Below are positions 1 through 9,261 of a stretch of DNA of 64,000 nucleotides, piece by piece. Numbering within the stretch: the stretch's first letter is position 1; every line of letters begins with the position of its first letter. This DNA comes from GCA-2731375 sp964631725 (GTDB taxonomy: Bacteria; Pseudomonadota; Alphaproteobacteria; GCA-2731375), in the NCBI GenBank assembly GCA_964631725.1, contig CAZVYX010000009.1, positions 55,700-119,699 on the forward strand, written 5' to 3'. The notes beneath the pieces were generated by a model, which saw nothing but the letters and a program-made list of their open reading frames with translations, did no database searches and was not told the origin of the DNA. Both the position numbers and the translations under genes were made by a program.

Positions 1-1
1 A

Positions 2-2047
2 TCGCCGGCGCTGCGGGCCGCCATTGTCGAGTTCGAGGACAAATTCCTTGGCGAATATGAAAACTTGCGCCGGCAAATCTATGCGATTGCCGACCGGAAC
101 AACCGAAACGAAATCGAGATAAGACGCGGCCTGGAAAGAACCGATACATTGGTTCTTGATAACATTCGCGGCCTCACCAATTTGCTGTCGGGCCTGGCCA
201 ACAGCTCGCATATGAAGCATTGGGTGAAGCGCCTGCGAAACGGCGATACATCGCCATCGTCCCGTATCGTCCACTTGTTTCAAGACCTGGCCGGCCTGGA
301 TCCAAGGCTCAGGCAGATCCGATACTTGGACAACGACGGCCGGGAAAGGCTGCGCACCGAACATACCAACGGAAATAACCGGGTGGTGCCGGGTCGGGAA
401 TTGCAGGACAAGAGCGACCGGTACTACTTCATCGAGGCAATGCAGATGCCTCGCGGAGAAATTTACGTCTCGCACATGGATCTGAATATCGAGGGCGGCC
501 GCATATCAATTCCGTTCATTCCGGTCCTGCGCCTGGCCATGCCGGTTTTCATAGACGGGCAAAGGCACGGCGCCGTGGTATTGAACGTCGATGCAAGACA
601 AATCTTGAAAGTCCTGCATGATGGCGCAATCCTGGCCGATCAAGCGGGCCACTATCTGCATCACCCCGACCCGGGGAAGCAATGGGGGATGATGGAAGCC
701 CTGGATAGGGAAAACAGCAATCTTCATAACGATCTTCCCGGGATCACCGCCGGCATTTATGCAGGCAGGCCTGGGAAAGTTGTTTCCGGGGACAAGACCC
801 TCATTGTGCAGCCAGTGCGCCACCATCCAAAGGATCCAAGGAAATTCTGGCTGCTCATTCAAGAGCACGCGACCTTGCCCTACCCCGTCGACAGTCAGCA
901 GTGGATCGGGCAGGCGACCATGGCAATCAATACCGCCCTGGCGATTTCGCGGGAGATTGGTGAAATGGCGGAGACCTCGTCCAAGCAACAGGCAATGCGT
1001 GCCAATATTTTCGTAGGGGTATCCTTGGTGCTGGTGATCGCCCTGGCAGTCTTCCTGATTTACTTTGTTCGCGAACTAATCGATTTCGGCCGCAAGACCG
1101 AGGTTATTCGATCTCGACTAAGCAGCCTGGCCTCGGGCGATCTCAGCAGCCGGGTCCCGTTCGCGGAGGGCGACGCGGGTACGGCGGAAATCGGTTTAGT
1201 GGCGCGCCCGCGGGATGAAATCGACGCCATGGGGGCGGATATCAACAAGATGGCCGCCAACCTGGAAGTTCAGACCGCGGAACTGCGGGTCGCCAAGGAA
1301 CAGGCGGAAAAGGCAAATCTGGCGAAATCGGAATTCCTCGCCATGATGAGCCACGAACTGCGCACGCCGCTCAACGCCATTATCGGCTTCGCCTCCATGC
1401 TGCAGTCCAAAATGCTGGGGCCAACCGGTGATCCCCGTTACGACGACTATCACAACCATATCCACGACAGCGGCCAGCTGCTCCTCAATCTGATCAATGT
1501 CATTCTGGATATCTCCAAGATCGAGGCTGGAAAATTTGAATTGCACGACGACAAGGTCGACCTGCCGTCATTCCTTAACTCATCCCTTGAACTGATCGCC
1601 CCTCTCGCCCGGGGTAGAAATATCCGGATCGAAAATTTAATTCATAATGATCTGCCCATGCTTGTCTGTGACCAACGCGCCCTGGCGCAGATCACCAACA
1701 ACCTGCTTTCCAACGCCATCAAATTCACTGATGCCAACGGCACGGTCGAACTTGCAGCTACCTTGATGGCGGACGGCGCGCTCACGCTTCGCATCAGCGA
1801 TACCGGCATCGGCATGGAAGATAGCGAGATCGAAAAGGCCCTGGAGCCCTTCGCCCAAGCCGACAGTAGCAAGGCCAGGAAAAGCGAAGGGACCGGACTG
1901 GGCCTTCATATCAGTCGTCTATTGATGCAGCAGCACGGTGGCGATCTGAAAATTCAGAGCAAGGCCGGAAACGGCACGACCGTCTTGATCTCCTTCCCAC
2001 CGGAGCGCACGGTCTTCGCGGCCCGGGAAACAGCCCGTGCCGGCTGA
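2..2047 (+). CDS. Membrane sensor histidine kinase, 5' end cut by window edge
   Basis: The open frame runs back to the first bases of the window with no stop, so the true start lies outside; the TTG at 65 is only the first start-like codon. Order of parts: a periplasmic ligand-binding region of the double-Cache kind (about 65-960), one hydrophobic membrane segment (about 1010-1075), a HAMP linker, a short coiled coil, then HisKA with phospho-acceptor His codon at 1352-1354 (MMSHELRTPLNA). The HATPase domain follows, with N box (NNLLSNAIKFT), G1 (DTGIGM) and G2 (GTGLGL). No receiver domain is present, so it should signal to a separate response regulator, which is not in the window. A first membrane segment probably lies upstream. 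The ligand cannot be predicted. Confidence 0.9.
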   Translation, partial: SPALRAAIVEFEDKFLGEYENLRRQIYAIADRNNRNEIEIRRGLERTDTLVLDNIRGLTNLLSGLANSSHMKHWVKRLRNGDTSPSSRIVHLFQDLAGLDPRLRQIRYLDNDGRERLRTEHTNGNNRVVPGRELQDKSDRYYFIEAMQMPRGEIYVSHMDLNIEGGRISIPFIPVLRLAMPVFIDGQRHGAVVLNVDARQILKVLHDGAILADQAGHYLHHPDPGKQWGMMEALDRENSNLHNDLPGITAGIYAGRPGKVVSGDKTLIVQPVRHHPKDPRKFWLLIQEHATLPYPVDSQQWIGQATMAINTALAISREIGEMAETSSKQQAMRANIFVGVSLVLVIALAVFLIYFVRELIDFGRKTEVIRSRLSSLASGDLSSRVPFAEGDAGTAEIGLVARPRDEIDAMGADINKMAANLEVQTAELRVAKEQAEKANLAKSEFLAMMSHELRTPLNAIIGFASMLQSKMLGPTGDPRYDDYHNHIHDSGQLLLNLINVILDISKIEAGKFELHDDKVDLPSFLNSSLELIAPLARGRNIRIENLIHNDLPMLVCDQRALAQITNNLLSNAIKFTDANGTVELAATLMADGALTLRISDTGIGMEDSEIEKALEPFAQADSSKARKSEGTGLGLHISRLLMQQHGGDLKIQSKAGNGTTVLISFPPERTVFAARETARAG

Positions 2048-2099
2048 TCCGGCCAGGGAAAGCCGACTGGACGGCATTTCGACAAGATTTGGTTCAGGT

Positions 2100-2744
2100 C
2101 TAATATTCCACAAAATCGCAGACAAATGCGTTGGACGCGCGTTCCCAGGCAAACGTCGACATATCACCGTGGCCGGGAATGAATTCGGTCTCATTGCCCA
2201 GCGGCCACAGCTTGCCCCGGATGGCGTTGACCAGCGCCATGTGATCGCCCTTGGGGCCGTCGCACCGCCCGATGGAGCCGCGGAACAGTACATCGCCGAC
2301 CACCGCCAGCTTGCTCTCGGGGGAGTGGAAAACCACATGCCCCGGTGTATGGCCCGGACAATGGATGACGGATAGATCGACCTGGCCGAATGAAACCGTC
2401 TCACCCTCTTCCAACCAACGGTCCGGAGTGAAGGCCCGCGCGCCGACCAGCCCTGTACGCTGGGCCTGCTTGGCCATGGCGTCGATCAGGAAACCGTCAT
2501 CGCCGTGCGGCCCTTCGATCCGCGCATCCAGACGTTCGGACAATTCCGCCGCTCCGCCGGCATGATCGGCGTGCCCGTGGGTCACCAGAATTTTCTCCAC
2601 CCGCACACCTTCCTCCGCGATCGCGGCCTCGATCAGGTCCAGGTCACCACCGGGATCGGTCACGGCGCCGGCCATGGTTTCGGGACACCACAACAGGCTG
2701 CAATTCTGTCGAAATGGCGTTACGGGTACGATACGATAGCGCAT
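2100..2744 (-). CDS. Metallo-beta-lactamase-fold hydrolase, glyoxalase II-like
   Basis: A 214-residue single-domain hydrolase. The metal-binding signature THGHADH is at residues 55-61, followed by HCPGHTPGH, GDVLFRGSIGR and a C-terminal PGHGDMS, which together supply the usual His/Asp ligands for two metals. Length and motifs fit the small YcbL/GloB-like group that hydrolyses thioesters such as S-lactoylglutathione, but the substrate is not fixed by sequence. It is divergent from the MFS transporter gene with only 42 bases between start codons, so the two promoters must overlap. No signal peptide is seen, so it is cytoplasmic. Confidence 0.88.
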   Translation of the reverse strand: MRYRIVPVTPFRQNCSLLWCPETMAGAVTDPGGDLDLIEAAIAEEGVRVEKILVTHGHADHAGGAAELSERLDARIEGPHGDDGFLIDAMAKQAQRTGLVGARAFTPDRWLEEGETVSFGQVDLSVIHCPGHTPGHVVFHSPESKLAVVGDVLFRGSIGRCDGPKGDHMALVNAIRGKLWPLGNETEFIPGHGDMSTFAWERASNAFVCDFVEY

Positions 2745-2786
2745 GAAATTTCCTATACTCTGCTTTCAAACAGTGTAGACGAGGCG

Positions 2787-4025
2787 ATGAGCAGCGTCGA
2801 GAAACCCGGCGCGGCGCGCCTGGTCGCCCTGATCTGCACCGCCCAGGTGCTGGCACAGATCGGCGCTTACACCTGGCCCGCGCTGTTGCCGGGGTTCATC
2901 CCCCGCTGGGGCCTGGACTACAGCCAGGCCGGCTGGATCACCGCCAGTTTCTATCTGACATATATGCTGACCGTACCCATTCTCGTCACCCTGACCGACC
3001 GCATCGACCCGCGCCGGGTCTATCTGTTCGGCGTCGGCTGCACGGTGATCTCGCATCTGCTGTTCGCCTTTTACGCGGAAGGATTTTGGAGCGCCACCCT
3101 GATCCGCGCCCTGGCCGGCATGGGTTGGGCCGGGACCTATATGACGGGCCTGAAATTGCTGGCTGACCGGGTCGAGGGCAAATTGCTGTCCCGCGCCGTG
3201 ACCTGGCATGCCGCCAGCATGGGCATCTCGGGCGCCCTGTCGTTTGTCATCGCCGGCGGTTTGGCGGGCGTGTTGGGCTGGCAGGGCGCCTTTATGATCG
3301 CTGGCGGCTGCGCCGCCGCCGCTTGGTTGATCGCGGCTGTGTTCGCACCAAAACAGACCCCCAAGCCGAAAGATGATGGACCACGCCCGGCGCTGTTCGA
3401 TTTCCGCCCGGTTTTCGCCAACCGCAACGCCATGGCCTACAGCGTCGGCTATTGCATCCATACCTGGGAGATGGGTGCCATGCGCGGCTGGGCCGTGGCC
3501 TTCCTGGCCTATGTGGCGCTGCGCGACGGCGTTGAAACGTCCATATTCGGCCCGACTGTGATGGCCACGGCCATGGCCCTGTTCGGCACCTGGGCCAGCG
3601 TCGGCGGCAACGAATTGTCGATCCGCCTGGGCCGTCAGCGCCTGGTCCGCCTGGCCATGGCCGGGTCCATGGTCTTTGCCTTGGCCATGGGGTTCCTGGG
3701 CGCCTTCAACTATCCCCTGGCCGCCGTGCTGGTGGTTTTGTATGGCATGGTGATCTGGCTGGATTCATCCTCCCTGACAGCGGGCGCCGCCGGCAACGCC
3801 GACCCCGAACGCCGCGGCGCCACCCTGGCGGTACACTCCATGCTGGGTTATGGCGGCGGCTTTGTCGGCCCCATCGCGGTGGGATGGATTTTGGATCTGG
3901 CCGGCGGGCCGTCCCATATGGCCTGGGGCCTGGCGTTCGGCCATATCGCCCTGGCCATGCTGGGCGCACGGATCGCCTTCACCTGGCTGCGGCCGCAAAG
4001 CATGGCGGGCGACCGGCAACATTAA
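2787..4025 (+). CDS. MFS transporter
   Basis: A 412-residue very hydrophobic protein with about twelve predicted membrane spans, typical of major facilitator transporters. The loop between spans 2 and 3 carries LTDRIDPRRVYLFG, a form of the MFS loop motif (D-R-x-x-R-R). The frame is open much further upstream (to about 2505), but that part lies opposite the divergent hydrolase gene and lacks membrane character, so the ATG at 2787 is chosen. An internal hydrophilic loop around residues 190-205 (PKQTPKPKDDG) separates the two six-span halves. The substrate cannot be inferred; the neighbouring hydrolase could act on the imported compound, but that is speculation. Confidence 0.87.
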   Translation: MSSVEKPGAARLVALICTAQVLAQIGAYTWPALLPGFIPRWGLDYSQAGWITASFYLTYMLTVPILVTLTDRIDPRRVYLFGVGCTVISHLLFAFYAEGFWSATLIRALAGMGWAGTYMTGLKLLADRVEGKLLSRAVTWHAASMGISGALSFVIAGGLAGVLGWQGAFMIAGGCAAAAWLIAAVFAPKQTPKPKDDGPRPALFDFRPVFANRNAMAYSVGYCIHTWEMGAMRGWAVAFLAYVALRDGVETSIFGPTVMATAMALFGTWASVGGNELSIRLGRQRLVRLAMAGSMVFALAMGFLGAFNYPLAAVLVVLYGMVIWLDSSSLTAGAAGNADPERRGATLAVHSMLGYGGGFVGPIAVGWILDLAGGPSHMAWGLAFGHIALAMLGARIAFTWLRPQSMAGDRQH

Positions 4026-4071
4026 ACGATGCCCGGCCGCTATCGGCGCAGGTGCGGCGCGCGGCTGGTCT

Positions 4072-4166
4072 TAGAGCAACCCGCATTCAATTGAATGCGG
4101 ATATGCTGCTCTATTCTAAAGGTTTTAGCGCATGGGTTCGGGTTTGGTTAAACCCGACATGCGCTA
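4072..4166. repeat. Bipartite palindromic intergenic element
   Basis: Two adjacent dyads. Module 1 (4072-4113) has outer arms TAGAGCA (4072-4078) and TGCTCTA (4107-4113) around a perfect 20-base palindrome at 4081-4100. Module 2 (4126-4166) has outer arms TAGCGCATG (4126-4134) and CATGCGCTA (4158-4166), with inner arms TCGGGTTT (4138-4145) and AAACCCGA (4150-4157) and a four-base loop. The layout resembles the intergenic mosaic elements (RIME-like) of alphaproteobacteria; that identity is inferred from memory. The stop codon of the minus-strand gene lies within the last arm. It may also fold as a terminator between convergent genes. Confidence 0.7.
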
Positions 4167-4742
4167 GCGCACCTCGGTCCAACTTTCGCAGAAGGCCAGC
4201 GCGGACGTACTGAAGGGCCGTCCGTCGCGATCCCGCTGCCATGACCGGCCCGCGGCCTGCACACCGTCGAGGACCAGACGCGTCCCCGCCGCCGGGATGA
4301 GCACCGTATTGACTCCATAGGGCCGTTCTCCGGCTCCCGTGCCGGGCTGGGTATGGATCATCAGGGGATCGCCAAGGTCATGCCAGGTTAGCGACAGGCT
4401 GCTGTCCTCGGACGTCACATATTCCGTATAGAAACGATGCGGGTCGCCGTCCTTTTCAAATTCCGCCTCTTCAACCGGGATATCGAGGTCGGCCAATTCC
4501 GGGTTCAGGACACCCTGAATGGTTTCCTGCAGCCAACGCGCCATGGCAATGTTGTCGGACCAAATGCGCCAACTGTTCTCGGTCAGCTCGCTCATAAGGT
4601 AGAGCACATGCCCTGGACCGGCGGGGGACATGACATTACGCCAAAAGCTGGCGACCGTTGTTTCCGGCCCGCCATCGGTCTCGGAAAGACGAATAAACGG
4701 ATTCTCACCGCAGCAAAGCACACGATTTGTATCGGCAGACAT
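4164..4742 (-). CDS. Hypothetical protein, 192 aa
   Basis: No family recognised. The ATG at 4742 has a good Shine-Dalgarno-like stretch (AGAGGTGAG) just upstream, which supports translation. The protein is acidic and soluble, without signal peptide or membrane segment. It begins with a short segment containing a Cys-Cys pair (VLCCGENPF) and has a mixed alpha/beta look, with Trp-rich patches (SWRIWSDN, LTWHDLG). Its stop codon sits inside the terminal arm of the palindromic element at 4126-4166, so the last residues could have been altered by insertion of that element. It is convergent with the MFS gene and divergent from the amidase gene. Confidence 0.7.
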   Translation of the reverse strand: MSADTNRVLCCGENPFIRLSETDGGPETTVASFWRNVMSPAGPGHVLYLMSELTENSWRIWSDNIAMARWLQETIQGVLNPELADLDIPVEEAEFEKDGDPHRFYTEYVTSEDSSLSLTWHDLGDPLMIHTQPGTGAGERPYGVNTVLIPAAGTRLVLDGVQAAGRSWQRDRDGRPFSTSALAFCESWTEVR

Positions 4743-4968
4743 GATCTCACCTCTTCTGGTTCGGCAAACCTTAAGTTACCTGCCGTCAATCTAACCCGGC
4801 AATCCACGCATCCCAAACTGATTTGGATCGCCGACTATTTCGAACGCGCCGCATATAATTCACATGGATTGCTTCCGCCGCTGCCGCTAAAATCTTTCCC
4901 ATGATGGCGGCAACGCAACGAAAATTGGCTTTTGCGGCAAGCAATCGTCCCTTTGAAAGCAGGGCAGA

Positions 4969-6399
4969 ATGATTAAATTTGATGAATACAGGAAGCATGA
5001 CGCCGTGGCTTTGGCCGGTTTGGTCGCCAAGGGCGAAGTCTCCGCGGAAGAACTATTGGAAATCGCGGTCGAGCGGGCGGAGGCGGTTAATCCCACAATC
5101 AATGCCGTGGTCCATGCACAATATGACAGCGCCAGGCAAGCAATCAAAGACGGCCTGCCGAATGGGCCTTTGAAGGGCGTGCCGTACTTGTTCAAAGACC
5201 TTGGCGCCTATGACGCCGGGCATCCGACGACCAGCGGCAGTCGATTGTTTGCGGATTTTGTCCCTGATCATGACGCGACCTATACGGAGCGGTGCAAGGC
5301 GGCTGGCCTGGTCATCATGGGGCGGACAAACACGCCGGAATTTGGCCTGAATATTTCCACCGAATCCGCGCTCCTTGGAACTTGCCGGAATCCCTGGGAC
5401 CTTGAGCATTCAACGGGCGGTTCGTCCGGTGGCGCGGCGGCGGCTGTCGCGGCCGGTATTTTGCCTGTTGCCCATGCCACCGATGGCGGCGGCTCAATCC
5501 GTATTCCCGCGGCGAATTGTGGCTTGTTCGGACTAAAACCGACGCGCGGACGCAATCCTGCTGGTCCCGATGTTGGCGAAGGCTGGGCCGGAATGTCATG
5601 CGGACATGTGGTCAGCCGTTCCGTCCGAGATTCCGCCGTCATGCTTGATTGCACCCATGGCGCCGCGCCGGGCGATCCCTATGCGGCGCCGACACCGGCA
5701 CGCCCGTTTGCGGCGGAAGTGGGCGCCGAACCTGGCAAGCTGCGCATTGCCGTGATGAACCACGGCCATGATGGCCAGCCTCTAAGCGCGGAATGCAGTC
5801 AGGCTGTGTCAGATACGGCAAAGCTGCTGGCGGAGTTGGGTCATGAAGTAGAGGAGGCCGACCCGAACATCGATACCGAGGCCATCGGCCTCGCCAACCG
5901 CTCGATTATTGCCGCGAACATCGCCAACCTAGTCGGCACCCGGGCGCGGGCGCTGGGGCGGGAGCCTAGCGGCCAGGATGTCGAAGCGGCCACTTGGGCC
6001 ATGGCGCAACTGGGGAATTCGGTCTCCGCCCCTGACTATGCCGACGCGGTTTTGCAAATCCATCTCCTAAGTCGAAAGTTGGGCGCGTTCTTCCAGAAAT
6101 ATGATCTGACCCTGAGTTCAACGCTGCGCAACCCGCCCCTGCCACTTGGCACCCTGAACACACAGGACCCGGAGGGTATGGAAGAGTTTGGCGAATTGAT
6201 CCGCCAGGAACTGGCAACCACGCCGTTCTATAATTCGTCCGGCTGCCCGGCGATGAGCGTACCGCTGCATTGGAGCGCCGATGGCCTGCCGGTCGGCGTC
6301 CATTTCGGTGCGGCTTTGGGCGGGGAGGCAACCTTGCTGAGGCTGGCGGGGCAACTCGAGCAAGCCAAGCCATGGTTCGACAAGGTGCCCAACATCTAA
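4969..6399 (+). CDS. Amidase (amidase-signature family)
   Basis: A 476-residue amidase of the GatA/AmiE-signature superfamily, hydrolysing a carboxylic amide to acid and ammonia. The catalytic triad is visible: Lys76 in VPYLFKDLG, the cis-Ser in GGSSGG (residues 150-155) and the nucleophile Ser176 in DGGGSIRIPA. The motif GLFGLKPTRGR follows as usual. The full family length is present. The absence of gatB or gatC neighbours and the catabolic surroundings argue for a free-standing amidase rather than tRNA amidotransferase subunit A; the substrate is unknown. A 226-base upstream region separates it from the divergent hypothetical gene and should hold its promoter. Confidence 0.92.
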   Translation: MIKFDEYRKHDAVALAGLVAKGEVSAEELLEIAVERAEAVNPTINAVVHAQYDSARQAIKDGLPNGPLKGVPYLFKDLGAYDAGHPTTSGSRLFADFVPDHDATYTERCKAAGLVIMGRTNTPEFGLNISTESALLGTCRNPWDLEHSTGGSSGGAAAAVAAGILPVAHATDGGGSIRIPAANCGLFGLKPTRGRNPAGPDVGEGWAGMSCGHVVSRSVRDSAVMLDCTHGAAPGDPYAAPTPARPFAAEVGAEPGKLRIAVMNHGHDGQPLSAECSQAVSDTAKLLAELGHEVEEADPNIDTEAIGLANRSIIAANIANLVGTRARALGREPSGQDVEAATWAMAQLGNSVSAPDYADAVLQIHLLSRKLGAFFQKYDLTLSSTLRNPPLPLGTLNTQDPEGMEEFGELIRQELATTPFYNSSGCPAMSVPLHWSADGLPVGVHFGAALGGEATLLRLAGQLEQAKPWFDKVPNI

Positions 6400-6403
6400 G
6401 AAT

Positions 6404-6422
6404 GCGAGGCAACGCCCCTCGC
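6404..6422. terminator. Small hairpin between convergent genes
   Basis: A perfect six-base stem (GCGAGG, 6404-6409; CCTCGC, 6417-6422) with a seven-base loop lies five bases after the amidase stop codon, between two convergent genes. Its position suits a terminator, but no T-run follows, so this is a weak call. Confidence 0.3.
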
Positions 6423-6497
6423 GCCGGTGACCGGGTCCACCACCGTGGATACCGTCGCTGACGATATCGAATGCGGCGGATATCGCGGCGGGCGGGC

Positions 6498-7793
6498 CTA
6501 CATACTGGTTAGGTAACGTTCGCGCTCAACCGGCGTGACCTGGCTGGCGAAGAACTCCAACTCGCGTTCGCCCTGGCCGGTCAAGATGCCCAAGGCGTCC
6601 TCGCCGATCACCTCCGTCATGAAGGCGGATCCCCTGGCCAGTTCGAGGGCCGTCGCCAGATCCGTCGGGATCGCCTCGGCGTCTTCCGCGAGATAGGCGT
6701 TACCTGGTGTCGCTTCCGTGGGCTGCAGGCCTTGTTCGATACCGTCCAAACCTGCCGCGATCTCGCAGGCCAGCAAATAATAGGGATTGCAGTCGGCGGA
6801 GCCATCGCGTTTCTCTACCCGCACGGCGGCATCCTTGCCTTCGATCACGCGCAGACCGACGGTGCGGTTATCGACGCTCCAGGTCGTGTTGATGGGACAG
6901 AAGGTAAAGGGTTGACGGCGGCGGTAGGCGTTCGGCGTGGTGGCCGAGGCCAGGGACATCTCGACCATGCGGCTTTGCAAGCCGGCCAGATAATTCAACC
7001 CCAGGGCGGATAACTTGCCGCCATCGGAAAACGCGTTGTTGCCGTCTTGCCAGAGCGAGTGATGGACGTGGAAACCATTGCCCGATTGTTCGAAAAACGG
7101 TTTTGACATGAACGTCGCCACATAGCCCTGGGCAACCGCCAGTTCCTTGACCAGGCTGCGGAAGGCGACGGCCCGGTCGGCGGCGGCCAGCGCCTCGGAG
7201 TAGCGGATATTCACCTCGACCTGTCCCGGCGCATATTCCGGGTTGGACTGTTCGATGGGAATGCCCACATCGTTCAGATGGCGGCGGATGGGGCCCAGCA
7301 CGTGTTCCAACTCGGCGGCGCGGGCCAGGCCATAGACCTGAATGCCGCTATCCCTTGGCAACAGGGTCTCGGGGTCGAGAAGATAGAATTCCAGCTCGGC
7401 GCCGATCCTGACCTCGTAGCCCATATCGCCGGCCCGTTCGAGAACCCGGATCAAGGCATTCCTGGGATCGATCGGCACGGCCTTGTGGTCCATGCCTTCG
7501 GCCCGGCCGAAGCAAAACGCCACGCCCTCCTCCCACGGCATCGCGTAGGCCGGCCCGTCGGGGAAGATATGCATGTCCGGATAGCCATTGTCGAAATTGA
7601 CATAAGGCGTGTTCCAAACGTCGCAGGTCATGTCGATCGCGAACAAGGCGATGGACAAGGCGGCGCCGTTTTCACAAACCGTCGGCCAATGGCTGGCGGG
7701 AATTCGCTTGCCCCGCATGATGCCGTTCAAATCGCCCACGCCCAATACGACCGTGTGCGTCCCGGCCGGCAGCTCGACACCATTCGTGTTCAT
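6498..7793 (-). CDS. Glutamine synthetase-like ligase (GlnT/GmaS type)
   Basis: A 431-residue member of the glutamine synthetase fold, ligating an amine to the gamma-carboxyl of glutamate with ATP. It has an N-terminal beta-grasp region and the catalytic domain with GAELEFYLLDP, NPEYAPGQVEVN, FMSKPF and GNGFHVHHSLW, matching the GS ATP and metal sites. It is shorter than housekeeping GlnA and lacks an adenylylation-loop signature that I can recognise. It is the last gene of the operon with the three glutamate-synthase-like subunits, the arrangement known for gamma-glutamylmethylamide synthetase (methylamine use) and for rhizobial GlnT. ATG at 7793 is preferred over the adjacent GTG at 7796 because it is better spaced from the GGGGGG ribosome-binding stretch. 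Confidence 0.85.
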   Translation of the reverse strand: MNTNGVELPAGTHTVVLGVGDLNGIMRGKRIPASHWPTVCENGAALSIALFAIDMTCDVWNTPYVNFDNGYPDMHIFPDGPAYAMPWEEGVAFCFGRAEGMDHKAVPIDPRNALIRVLERAGDMGYEVRIGAELEFYLLDPETLLPRDSGIQVYGLARAAELEHVLGPIRRHLNDVGIPIEQSNPEYAPGQVEVNIRYSEALAAADRAVAFRSLVKELAVAQGYVATFMSKPFFEQSGNGFHVHHSLWQDGNNAFSDGGKLSALGLNYLAGLQSRMVEMSLASATTPNAYRRRQPFTFCPINTTWSVDNRTVGLRVIEGKDAAVRVEKRDGSADCNPYYLLACEIAAGLDGIEQGLQPTEATPGNAYLAEDAEAIPTDLATALELARGSAFMTEVIGEDALGILTGQGERELEFFASQVTPVERERYLTSM

Positions 7794-7839
7794 CACAGAC
7801 CCCCCATTTGACTATCTTCGGCTAAGTTTGACGCATCGG

Positions 7840-9261
7840 TTACCAGGAAAAGACCTTGTCGATGCCGGCCATCTTAACGCCGGTGAAGGCGGAAGCTTCG
7901 AACGACAGGGCGCGTAGATCCTCGACTTCGAGATTGTGTACCGTGGATTTGCCGCAGGCCTTGGCCAGGGCGGTGATCTCCATGGTCATGGCGGTCAGAT
8001 AGCGTGCGATGCGTTCCGCACCGGCCGCCACGTCCATGCGTTCTTCGAGCTCGGGTTCCTGGGTTGCCACACCAACCGGACATAATCCGGTATGGCAATG
8101 GTGACAGGCCCCGGGCGAGGTGCCGAGCTTTTGATAATCCTCCAGATAGCGCGGTGAGTTACAGCCAAGGGAGATCATCGCCCCGTTGCCGATCATCACC
8201 GCGTCGGCGCCCAGCGCCAGACATTTGGCCGCATCGACGCCGGTCCGCAGACCGCCGGCCGCGACCAGATCGACCTTGCCGGTCATGCCGCATTCGTCCA
8301 ACGCCTCACGGGCAGCGGGTATCGCGCTCATGGTCGGAATGCCGGTGTGGTCGAGCAACATCTCCGGCGAGGCGCCGGTGCCACCCTCGGCGCCGTCCAC
8401 GACGACGACATCGACCCCGGCCTTGGCCGCGATGGCGACGTCATAACGCGGGCGCGTCGCACCCATCTTGAGAAAGATCGGCACCTGATAATTGGTCGCG
8501 ATGCGCAACTCCTCGACCTTCACCGCAAGATCGTCGGCGCCAAGAAAATCCGGATGGCGGATCGTCGAACGCTGATCAACCCCTTCGGGCAAGGTGCGCA
8601 TGCCGGAAATGCGCTCCGAGACCTTCATGCCCAGCAGCAGCCCGCCGGTACCCGGCTTGGCGCCCTGCCCGACCACCAGTTCCAGGGCATCGGCGCGGCG
8701 CAGATGGTCGAGATCAAGGCCGTAGCGGGCCGGTGACATCTGATACAGCAGGATCCGGGAGGCGGCCCGCTCTTCCTCGAGCATGCCGCCTTCGCCGGTG
8801 CATGTCATGGTGCCGACCTTGGAAGCGCCGTGGCCGAGCGCGGCCTTGGCGTTGGCGGACAGGGCGCCAAACGACATCGAGGCGATGTAGATCGGAATCT
8901 TCAACTCGATCGGCTTCTCAACCAGACCGCGCCCGCCGCCGAGCACCGTCGTGGCATCGCAATTCTCTCGATAGCCTTCCAGCGGCAGTCTGGTCATGGT
9001 GGCCGGAACAAAGGTCAAATCGTCAAAGGTCGGCAGCCGTTTGTTGAAGGTGTTGTAGCCGCGCACCTGATAGCGGCCGAGTTGCGATAGCGCGTGCACT
9101 TCGGAAAGGGCCGCAGGCGTCCATCGGGTTGAGCCGCCTACGTCATACGACGATGGCACGCCGGCCGGGCGGCCGCCTATCTTGCCATCGCCATAGGCAA
9201 CCGCTTCCTCGCTGGGCATGTCAAAGGGATATTCATAAGCGTCGTCTATATCATCAGCCAT
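7840..9261 (-). CDS. FMN-binding glutamate synthase-like subunit (MgsC/GlxD type)
   Basis: A 473-residue protein matching the central FMN/Fe-S domain of glutamate synthase: TIM-barrel segments GGTGASPEMLLDHTGIPT and AAGGLRTGVDAAKCLALGADAVMIG for FMN and 2-iminoglutarate binding, and a cysteine cluster CHHCHTGLCPVG for an iron-sulfur centre. The amidotransferase and GXGXG domains that a full GltB carries are encoded separately by the two genes just upstream, with which it overlaps by 16 bases. Such split enzymes make N-methylglutamate from methylamine and glutamate (MgsABC) or have less defined roles (GlxBCD). Which reaction applies here is inference. Confidence 0.88.
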   Translation of the reverse strand: MADDIDDAYEYPFDMPSEEAVAYGDGKIGGRPAGVPSSYDVGGSTRWTPAALSEVHALSQLGRYQVRGYNTFNKRLPTFDDLTFVPATMTRLPLEGYRENCDATTVLGGGRGLVEKPIELKIPIYIASMSFGALSANAKAALGHGASKVGTMTCTGEGGMLEEERAASRILLYQMSPARYGLDLDHLRRADALELVVGQGAKPGTGGLLLGMKVSERISGMRTLPEGVDQRSTIRHPDFLGADDLAVKVEELRIATNYQVPIFLKMGATRPRYDVAIAAKAGVDVVVVDGAEGGTGASPEMLLDHTGIPTMSAIPAAREALDECGMTGKVDLVAAGGLRTGVDAAKCLALGADAVMIGNGAMISLGCNSPRYLEDYQKLGTSPGACHHCHTGLCPVGVATQEPELEERMDVAAGAERIARYLTAMTMEITALAKACGKSTVHNLEVEDLRALSFEASAFTGVKMAGIDKVFSW

